Assembly: GCA_013215905.1 (NCBI GenBank)
Contig: JABSQI010000124.1
Coordinates: 1 to 5,655 of the forward strand
Length of the DNA: 5,655 nt
Source: Legionellales bacterium
GTDB taxonomy: Bacteria; Pseudomonadota; Gammaproteobacteria; PIVX01
Reading direction: 5' to 3'
Shown: piece after piece, positions 1-5,655 of the stretch
Position numbering within the stretch: position 1 is the first letter of the stretch
How the letters are laid out: each line of letters starts with the position of its first letter
Program-made: the position numbers and the translations under genes
Notes under the pieces: model-generated
Told to the model about the DNA's origin: nothing
Seen by the model: only the letters and a program-made list of their open reading frames with translations
Database searches by the model: none

Positions 1-52
1 AATCTAGAAATAATACATAAGTAAAATAGTCATTTTTATTTAGTTTAAATAG
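1..52. other. A+T-rich leader upstream of purB
   Basis: All three plus-strand frames carry stop codons here (for example TAG at 5-7, TAA at 11-13 and TAA at 22-24), so no upstream gene runs into purB. A promoter could lie here, since TAAAAT at 22-27 is -10-like. I see no convincing -35 partner, and such hexamers are expected by chance at this base composition. No clear Shine-Dalgarno motif precedes the purB start. Whether the transcription unit begins here or further upstream cannot be decided from this window. Confidence 0.35.
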
Positions 53-1492
53 ATGATGGATAACACTCTGACAAATGAAATTTATGTATCACCTTTATCT
101 ACAAGGTATGCCAGTTGTGAAATGAGTAATTTATTCTCAAGCAACTATAAATATAAGACATGGCGTAAAATTTGGTTGGCTTTAGCAGAGTCGCAAAAAG
201 AATTAGGTTTGCCAATTACTGATGAACAAATAAGTCAGTTAAAACTATTCATGGAAGATGTAGATATTGAATTAGCAAATAACTATGAAACAGAATTACA
301 ACATGATGTTATGGCACATGTACATGCATATGGTGATCAAGCACCTCTAGCTAAACCAATATTACATTTAGGAGCTACTTCTTGTTTGATTACAGATAAT
401 ACAGAAATATTAATAATTTATCATGCTCTAAATATAATAAAAAACAAACTGATAGTACTAATTAATCAATTAGCTAATTTAGCTAATAAATATAAATCTG
501 TCGAATGCTTAAGTTATACACATTTTCAACCTGCTCAACCCACTACTATAGGAAAAAGAATAACAGTATGGTTACAAGATTTTCTAATAGATCTTGAGGA
601 ATTAGACTATAGATTAGGCAAACTTAAATTACTTGGTATTAAAGGAGCAACAGGAACCCAGGCATCATTTTTAGATCTTTTTGACCAAGATAGTAATAAG
701 GTCAAGAGGTTAGAAGAGTTAGTAATTAAAAAACTTGGAATTGAAGCTTTTACAATTTCTGGACAAACATATACTCGAAAGCAAGATATACATGTATTGG
801 ATTTGTTATCAAATATCGCAGCAAGCTCTCATAAATTTTCCACAGATTTTCGCTTACTTGTACATATTGGAATTATCGATGAACCTAGAAAACCAAATCA
901 AGTTGGTTCAACAGCAATGCTATATAAAAGGAATCCTATCTTATCTGAGAGAATATGTGCTTTATCAAGATTTGTAATATCTTTATCTGAAAACCCGAAA
1001 TATACATTATCTACCCAATGGCTAGAACGTAGTTTAGATGATTCGGCTAATAAAAGACTAGTTATTCCGGAGTCATTTTTGTCTATTGATGCTATTTTAG
1101 AATTATTACTTAAGATTACCTATCAACCGTCTGTATATCTTAATAAAATCGATCAACAATTATCAGAACAGAGACCATTTTTGTTAACAGAAAAAATATT
1201 GAATGAATGTGTAAAAGCTGGTAGAGATAGACAATTGGTACATAATGTAATACAAAAATATTGTCTAACATTATCTAGGGAAATTAGATCTGGTGATGCT
1301 TGCGCAGACGAGCTGTTTGAGTGTCTGGGTTGTGATAGTGAAATACCGTTTACTACAGAAGAAATAATTAGTTTATGTAAGGATGTTAATATTTCAGGGA
1401 TGTCTGTAAAACAAGTAGATGATTTTTTACAAGAAGTACATCATAAACTTAATTTATTCAACAATAATAATATATGTAGAAGGCAAGCATGA
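53..1492 (+). CDS. purB: Adenylosuccinate lyase, eukaryote-like subtype
   Basis: PurB is a cytosolic fumarase-superfamily lyase acting twice in purine synthesis: SAICAR to AICAR plus fumarate, and adenylosuccinate to AMP plus fumarate. The 479-residue product follows the human ADSL pattern from its N-terminus: YxSPLSTRYAS at 11-21, HDVMAHVH at 84-91, HLGATSC at 105-111, THFQPAQ at 156-162, TGTQASF at 200-206, GQTYTRK at 237-243 and LDDSAN at 328-333. The catalytic histidines are probably H84 and H157. The superfamily signature loop reads GSTAMLYKRNP (285-295). Its first serine, S286, the likely catalytic base, is kept, but the usual second Ser is Thr and the usual Pro is Leu. The start lies just before the first conserved block; ATG at 53 and ATG at 56 are both possible, and neither has a clear ribosome binding site. 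The stop overlaps prs by 4 bases. Identity is secure; full activity is uncertain because of the loop changes. Confidence 0.95.
   Translation: MMDNTLTNEIYVSPLSTRYASCEMSNLFSSNYKYKTWRKIWLALAESQKELGLPITDEQISQLKLFMEDVDIELANNYETELQHDVMAHVHAYGDQAPLAKPILHLGATSCLITDNTEILIIYHALNIIKNKLIVLINQLANLANKYKSVECLSYTHFQPAQPTTIGKRITVWLQDFLIDLEELDYRLGKLKLLGIKGATGTQASFLDLFDQDSNKVKRLEELVIKKLGIEAFTISGQTYTRKQDIHVLDLLSNIAASSHKFSTDFRLLVHIGIIDEPRKPNQVGSTAMLYKRNPILSERICALSRFVISLSENPKYTLSTQWLERSLDDSANKRLVIPESFLSIDAILELLLKITYQPSVYLNKIDQQLSEQRPFLLTEKILNECVKAGRDRQLVHNVIQKYCLTLSREIRSGDACADELFECLGCDSEIPFTTEEIISLCKDVNISGMSVKQVDDFLQEVHHKLNLFNNNNICRRQA
1478..1483 (+). promoter_or_regulatory. Ribosome binding site for prs
   Basis: AGAAGG lies within the last purB codons, five bases before the ATG at 1489. 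It supports that start and the ATGA overlap with the purB stop, an arrangement typical of translational coupling. Confidence 0.6.
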
Positions 1493-2484
1493 TACAGTCA
1501 GAAATTTCACTATTTGCAGGGACATCAAATATACCTTTATCGCAAAAAATTGCTACTGAATTAAATACTAAATTAGGGAGGGTGATTGTCGATAAATTTT
1601 GTGATGGTGAATTAAAAATAGAATATCTTGATTCACTAACAGAAAAAAAAATATTTTTATTGCAGTCTACTTGTGCACCACAAGATTCTAATTTAATGGA
1701 ATTACTTTTACTTGCTGATGCAGCAAAAAGACAATCTGTAGGTCATATAACAGCGATAATTCCATATCTTGGATATTCTAGACAAGATAGAAGAATGATG
1801 GGGGCCAAAGAACCAATATCAGCAAAATTGATAGCTAATTTATTAAAAATTTCTGGAATTAATAAAATACTAACAGTTAGTTTACATACAGAACAACTAC
1901 AGGGTTTTTTTGATATCCCTATTAGTAGTATTCCAGGACATTTAGTTTTTATAAATGATAAATGGTGTAAGCTAGCCAATCGCAACCCATCTGAATTTAC
2001 AGTGGTTGCACCAGATTGTGGAAGTATCTCAAGAGCGAGGCATTTCTCTAGTTTTATCAATAAACCAAATGTATCATTTATTGACAAATATCGCTCAGGT
2101 CCTAATACTTCTGAAGCCTTGCATATAATAGGAAATGTTAAAAATAAAATATGTTTGCTAATAGATGATATAGTTGATACTGGTGGAACGTTAATATCTG
2201 CAGCTAAAATCCTGAAAAAAAATGGAGCGAAATATATAGTTTCCTATTGTGTACACCCAGTATTATCAGACAATGCTTTAAATAACATACAAAATTCTGA
2301 TATTGATGAATTAATAGTATCAGACAGTATACAATTGCCTGAATATATAATCTCTAAGACAAAAATAAAACAACTTTCAATAGCTACAGCAATAGCAAAT
2401 AAAATATCTCAAACTAAAAAAAATAATAAAATTAGTTTAATCAATAAAAATGCAGATAGGCCATTAAAAACTTTAATTAGTTAA
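1489..2484 (+). CDS. prs: Ribose-phosphate pyrophosphokinase (PRPP synthetase), class I
   Basis: Prs transfers pyrophosphate from ATP to ribose 5-phosphate, giving the PRPP used for purine, pyrimidine, histidine and NAD synthesis and for base salvage. The 331-residue protein aligns along its length with bacterial class I enzymes: LFAGTSN at 8-14, FCDGE at 37-41, QSTCAP at 59-64, the flexible ATP loop PYLGYSRQDRR at 92-102, LHTEQLQGFFD at 132-142 and the PRPP-binding motif LLIDDIVDTGGT at 223-234. K200 and R202 of the IDKYR stretch match the catalytic Lys and Arg of family members. The sequence runs about 15-20 residues past the usual C-terminus as a Lys/Asn-rich tail (about 309-331). The gene starts inside the purB stop and ends 10 bases before purM, so PRPP supply is coupled to the pathway that uses it. 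All catalytic motifs look intact. An A9 run at 1643-1651 does not break the frame. Confidence 0.96.
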   Translation: MIQSEISLFAGTSNIPLSQKIATELNTKLGRVIVDKFCDGELKIEYLDSLTEKKIFLLQSTCAPQDSNLMELLLLADAAKRQSVGHITAIIPYLGYSRQDRRMMGAKEPISAKLIANLLKISGINKILTVSLHTEQLQGFFDIPISSIPGHLVFINDKWCKLANRNPSEFTVVAPDCGSISRARHFSSFINKPNVSFIDKYRSGPNTSEALHIIGNVKNKICLLIDDIVDTGGTLISAAKILKKNGAKYIVSYCVHPVLSDNALNNIQNSDIDELIVSDSIQLPEYIISKTKIKQLSIATAIANKISQTKKNNKISLINKNADRPLKTLIS

Positions 2485-2487
2485 GGA
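2483..2487 (+). promoter_or_regulatory. Ribosome binding site for purM
   Basis: AAGGA overlaps the prs stop codon (TAA, 2482-2484) and sits seven bases before the ATG at 2495. It is the clearest Shine-Dalgarno motif in the window and fixes the purM start. Confidence 0.65.
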
Positions 2488-2494
2488 TATAATA

Positions 2495-3586
2495 ATGAAT
2501 AGTATACATGGTGTATCAGGAGTAGATAATATATTAGGAGATATCTGTTCTAAGAAAGCATATCAGTTAGCAGAAAGCACTTTAATAAAATCAGATTATA
2601 CAGACAAAACACTAATGAAAGATTTGAAAGGGGCATTTGCAAATATTTTTCTTCTTGATAATAATAAGATTGCAATTGCATCTGACGGTATTGGGACAAA
2701 GATAGATATAGCTGAAAGAGTACAAAAATATGATACCCTAGGCTTCGACTTAGCAGCTATGATTGTCGATGATATAATTTGTGTTGGAGCAAAGCCAATA
2801 GCTATTTCTAATATTTTAGATGCAGATTATCTAGATATATCTATAATTGAAAAATTAATGCAAGGGTTAGTTAAAGCCGCTTTATATACCAATATTATCA
2901 TAAGTGGAGGTGAAATAGCTGAATTAGGAAGTAGGATTTCTGGTTCAGGTCATAGAATGCATTTTAATTGGTGTGCCACTGGAATTGGCGTAATTAATGA
3001 TAAGTATCCCTTAATAAATAATACAAAAATTCAACCAGGAGATATAATTCTGAGTTTGAAAAGTCAAGGTTTTAGAAGTAATGGCTTTACTCTTGTTAGA
3101 AATATTCTAAGTAGCAGATATGGCTATAAATGGCATGATTATTTGTTTGATAAAAATACTACATACGGTGATGTACTATTAAAACCGTCACTTATTTATG
3201 CCCCTTTTATTGAGAAATTAATATTGAATAATATTGATATTCATGGAATTACACATGTAACGGGAGGGGGGATTGCTAGTAATTTAGCAAGACTACTAAA
3301 AAAATATAAATGTGGAGCTATTTTAAATGAACTATTTGAACCACATCCAGAAATGTTATCGATCCAGGAAATTGGAAGTGTTTCTGATGAAATTGCCTAT
3401 TCAAATTGGAACATGGGTAATGGCATGTTATTAATTATGAAATGCGAGGAAGCTGAAAAAGTTATTGAAATTGCTGAAAATGAAGTTAATTATTTTGCTA
3501 AAGTAGCAGGTTATATAACTAAACATTCTTATATTGACGTTTTTTCACAAGGCAATAGTCCAACTTGCATTAGGACTAAATTATGA
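2495..3586 (+). CDS. purM: Phosphoribosylformylglycinamidine cyclo-ligase (AIR synthetase), divergent
   Basis: PurM closes the imidazole ring, converting FGAM plus ATP to aminoimidazole ribonucleotide; it is normally a cytosolic dimer. The 363-residue product has the family framework: SGVDNILGD at 8-16, the ATP-binding DGIGTK at 64-69, DLAAMIVDD followed by VGAKP at 85-101, GGEIAELGS at 138-146, SNGFTLVR at 195-202, ITHVTGGG at 252-259 and NMGNGM at 306-311. Several positions depart from the common bacterial form: the usual GGETAEMPG is GGEIAELGS, the usual HSNG is RSNG (R194), and VND is VDD (91-93). From memory, GGEIAELGS-type PurM proteins exist in other bacterial lineages, so this may be a distinct branch rather than decay; a database search would decide. 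Length is normal and the frame is open throughout. Its ATGA stop/start overlap with purL suggests coupling to the enzyme that makes its substrate. Confidence 0.93.
   Translation: MNSIHGVSGVDNILGDICSKKAYQLAESTLIKSDYTDKTLMKDLKGAFANIFLLDNNKIAIASDGIGTKIDIAERVQKYDTLGFDLAAMIVDDIICVGAKPIAISNILDADYLDISIIEKLMQGLVKAALYTNIIISGGEIAELGSRISGSGHRMHFNWCATGIGVINDKYPLINNTKIQPGDIILSLKSQGFRSNGFTLVRNILSSRYGYKWHDYLFDKNTTYGDVLLKPSLIYAPFIEKLILNNIDIHGITHVTGGGIASNLARLLKKYKCGAILNELFEPHPEMLSIQEIGSVSDEIAYSNWNMGNGMLLIMKCEEAEKVIEIAENEVNYFAKVAGYITKHSYIDVFSQGNSPTCIRTKL
3572..3575 (+). promoter_or_regulatory. Ribosome binding site for purL
   Basis: AGGA lies seven bases before the ATG at 3583, inside the end of purM. It supports the overlapping start over the next in-frame ATG at 3628. 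Starting at 3628 would also remove the first strand of the PurS-like region. Confidence 0.5.
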
Positions 3587-5625
3587 ATGATAAATTTGAG
3601 TCTTTGAGAATATTTAGAAGACCTAATATGAATAACCAATTCTATTTACCTAGTCTATCTGCATACGTCGAAGATAAATATAAAATTAAAACAGGTCGAA
3701 TTCAAAGGGTTAAGATGTTTGAAGTTAGATATTTAAAAAAACATCAACTTCATAAAAAAGATATAATTAATGTTGCCTATAAATTGATTTATGATCCCAT
3801 CCAACATGAACTATCAGTTAATTTGGGTTTTTTGACTAATAATAAATTTTCAAAATTTATTGTGGTTGGTAAAAATAAAGAAGTTACTGATGATGAATCA
3901 ATGGCGTTTAAAGAGGCATTATATAATTCTCTTGGAAAAGGATATAAAAAAATTGATTTTGATATTGCAATTAAAAATTTATACTTATTTGAAAATTATA
4001 TTGCGCGAAAATATTTACAATTAATGGCCACTACAGTGCTATCAAATCCATTGTATGAATATGCTTATGTGTCTGGTGATATTTTGAAAATATTAAATAA
4101 TCAGGAATCAAGCTGTTCTATTAACAAGCCTAGCACCAAATGGTTTGATATTAATAAAGATATATCTGACAAACGTTATTTGGGACTCAGTGAATTTGAA
4201 ATATCAAAAATTGAGAAAGAATATGCTAGAGCAAAATTTAAGAATGCTAGGCTATCACTAGGATTGCCATCTATTCCTAGTGATTGTGAATTAGAATTAA
4301 TAGCTCAAACTTGGTCAGAACACTGTAAACACAAAGAATTTAATGCAGAAATAAAATATACAGATAATGAAACAGGTGTTAATAAAAAAATAATTTCTTT
4401 GTTTGATAGCTATATTGTCAAGTCAACAAAAATTATTCAAGATATTTTGATGAAAAAAGGACATAATTGGTTGGTAAAAGTTTTTTCTGATAATGCAGGT
4501 ATTGTTAGAATTGATAGTACAAAATATTTTGTTTGGAAAGTTGAAACACATAATACTCCATCTTTTATTGAACCATATGGAGGAGCAATAACAGGTATAT
4601 TAGGTAATAACCGTGATGCTTTAGGAACAGGTATTGGTGGGGCAAAGCTAGTATTTAATACCAATGTGTTATGTTTTGGTTATCCTGATCATAAACATAA
4701 TTTATTAAATGGACAAAAACACCCAATAGATATTTTACAAGGAGTTGTTAGAGGAATTCAAGATGGTGGTAATAAATCAGGAGTTCCAACTGTCAATGGC
4801 TCAATTCATTTCGATGATAGATATGCTGGGAAACCTCTTGTGTTTTGTGGTACAGGGGCTGTTATGGCATCAAATATTAAAGGAATACCATCAGAAAGAA
4901 AAAATATAGTGCCGGGAGATCAAATTGTAATGATTGGTGGAAGAGTAGGAAAAGATGGTATCCATGGGGCTACTCTTTCTTCATGTGAAATTAGTTCTGA
5001 AACTCCTGGCACTATAGTTCAAATTGGTAGTCCGATAACCCAAAAAAAGCTTTCTGATTTTTTAGAAAAGGCATGTATTACAGGACTTGTTAAAACATGT
5101 ACCGATAATGGTGCTGGTGGGTTAGGATCATCAGTTGGAGAAATGGCTCAGATATCAAATGGAGCGCGAATAGATTTGGTAAAAGTACCTCTTAAATATC
5201 AAGGGTTAGATCCTTGGGAAATTTTAATATCAGAATCTCAAGAAAGGATGACTTTAGTTGTCGATTCCAATAATGTCATTAAATTATTGCAATTAGCTGA
5301 TAAATATTTAGTGGAAGCTTCCTGTTTAGGGGAGTTTACAGATTCCGGAAATTTAGAGATTTTATATAATAATAAGCATGTTGCATTTTTATCTTTAGAT
5401 TTCCTTCATAATGGCGTTCCACGAAAGCAAATGGAAGCAATTTGGACAAAACCCATAATAGTAAATGATAATATACCAAAACTAGAAACTATTGATGAAT
5501 ATAATAAAACATTATTAGATTTATTGTCTAGTTATAACATCTGTTCTAGAGAGTCAATAATAAGGCAATATGATCATGATGTAAAGCCCCCATTTTTAGG
5601 ACAGTTCATAACTGGAATTTCATAG
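3583..5625 (+). CDS. purL: FGAM synthetase, PurS-PurL fusion, 3' part lost to an insertion sequence
   Basis: PurL uses ATP and ammonia to convert FGAR to FGAM; in this fused form the ammonia should come from a separate PurQ glutaminase. The order visible is two PurS-like repeats (about 4-80 and 88-165), a linker, the catalytic SEHCKHK block (245-251, likely catalytic H247), and the first AIRS-type half: ETHNTPSFIEPYGGA at 321-335, the glycine-rich GTGIGGAK at 348-355, GIPTVNG-like GVPTVNG at 400-406, GKDGIHGAT at 456-464 and DNGAGGLGSSVGEM at 508-521. Family similarity ends at RQYDH (661-665), where relatives continue with an acidic residue, V, Q and a GGSV-like motif. Residues 667-680 instead come from DNA resembling an IS3-family terminus, then a TAG stop. 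Fused relatives are about 1,000 residues, so the second AIRS half is missing and the 680-residue product is probably inactive. The invariant ETHNHP motif also reads ETHNTP. Confidence 0.92.
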   Translation: MNDKFESLRIFRRPNMNNQFYLPSLSAYVEDKYKIKTGRIQRVKMFEVRYLKKHQLHKKDIINVAYKLIYDPIQHELSVNLGFLTNNKFSKFIVVGKNKEVTDDESMAFKEALYNSLGKGYKKIDFDIAIKNLYLFENYIARKYLQLMATTVLSNPLYEYAYVSGDILKILNNQESSCSINKPSTKWFDINKDISDKRYLGLSEFEISKIEKEYARAKFKNARLSLGLPSIPSDCELELIAQTWSEHCKHKEFNAEIKYTDNETGVNKKIISLFDSYIVKSTKIIQDILMKKGHNWLVKVFSDNAGIVRIDSTKYFVWKVETHNTPSFIEPYGGAITGILGNNRDALGTGIGGAKLVFNTNVLCFGYPDHKHNLLNGQKHPIDILQGVVRGIQDGGNKSGVPTVNGSIHFDDRYAGKPLVFCGTGAVMASNIKGIPSERKNIVPGDQIVMIGGRVGKDGIHGATLSSCEISSETPGTIVQIGSPITQKKLSDFLEKACITGLVKTCTDNGAGGLGSSVGEMAQISNGARIDLVKVPLKYQGLDPWEILISESQERMTLVVDSNNVIKLLQLADKYLVEASCLGEFTDSGNLEILYNNKHVAFLSLDFLHNGVPRKQMEAIWTKPIIVNDNIPKLETIDEYNKTLLDLLSSYNICSRESIIRQYDHDVKPPFLGQFITGIS

Positions 5626-5655
5626 CTTAAATTATACTCAATTAATACTCCTCAT
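5580..5655 (-). mobile_element. Outer end of a probable IS3-family insertion sequence, partial
   Basis: From base 5580 the sequence reads TGTAAAGCCCCCATTTTTAG and then GACAG. This has the TG start, C-rich block, T run and GGACA typical of IS3-family (IS150-like) terminal inverted repeats, and it begins exactly where purL similarity stops. On the minus strand the last bases read GAG GAG TAT followed by TAA (stop at 5644-5642), 62 bases inside the element edge. That resembles the distance and acidic/aromatic ending of some IS3 orfB transposases, so this is probably the right end with the transposase on the minus strand. On the plus strand there is no start codon or ribosome binding site for an orfA. 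Only 76 bases are present, so family and orientation are inferred and no second inverted repeat or target duplication can be checked. Confidence 0.5.

Noticed and set aside
22..27. TAAAAT as a -10 promoter box for the operon
   Set aside because: No matching -35 hexamer at a proper distance, and such A/T hexamers occur throughout this sequence by chance.
735..977. 80-codon plus-strand reading frame inside purB
   Set aside because: It lies wholly within the conserved purB coding region in another frame and its product has no recognisable motif; a chance open frame.
1743..2087. 114-codon minus-strand reading frame opposite prs
   Set aside because: It is antisense to the conserved ATP-loop and catalytic region of prs. 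The openness is explained by prs codon constraints, and no ribosome binding site or family motif is visible.
3628..3630. Alternative purL start at the second in-frame ATG
   Set aside because: The ATG at 3583 has an AGGA motif at good spacing and an ATGA overlap with purM, and the residues before 3628 fit the first strand of the PurS-like region.
4437..4664. 75-codon minus-strand reading frame opposite purL
   Set aside because: It is antisense to the ETHN and glycine-rich block of purL; its composition simply mirrors that conserved segment.
5578..5625. Simple frameshift or point mutation as the cause of the purL truncation
   Set aside because: No frame after 5580 restores the expected QGGSV-like continuation. 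The sequence instead has a TG-start, C-rich, GGACA-type IS terminus and stays unrelated to the end of the window.

Overview
This window is a compact run of four plus-strand genes from de novo purine nucleotide biosynthesis: purB (adenylosuccinate lyase), prs (PRPP synthetase), purM (AIR synthetase) and a broken purL (FGAM synthetase, synthetase part). The DNA is strongly A+T rich (roughly 70% by eye), with A/T-ending codons, A runs and almost no non-coding space. This suggests a reduced-genome, host-associated bacterium, but the sequence does not fix the lineage. The fused PurS-PurL layout, the eukaryote-like PurB and an unusual PurM branch argue against an ordinary enteric-type gammaproteobacterium. 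An intracellular alphaproteobacterium such as a Rickettsiales member is one possibility, at low confidence.

Layout: 1-52 is a short A+T-rich leader with stops in all three plus frames. purB (53-1492) overlaps prs (1489-2484) by an ATGA junction. purM (2495-3586) follows after 10 bases, and its own ATGA junction leads into purL (3583 onward). The two overlaps, the short gap and the Shine-Dalgarno-like motifs before the last three genes point to one polycistronic unit. At about 5580 purL stops matching its family and runs into what looks like the outer end of an IS3-family insertion sequence, which continues past the window. The reading frame closes at 5625 after 14 element-encoded residues.

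How the genes work together: Prs makes PRPP, the pathway's starting substrate. PurL makes FGAM from FGAR, with ammonia supplied by a separate PurQ that is not in this window. PurM closes FGAM to AIR. PurB acts later, on SAICAR and on adenylosuccinate. With purL cut in half the pathway is probably broken at FGAM synthesis in this strain, unless another copy exists or the population is mixed. Several near-invariant motif positions are also changed in PurB, PurM and PurL, so the cluster may be relaxing as a whole or may belong to a divergent family branch. I see no new type of system, CRISPR array, tRNA or rRNA here.
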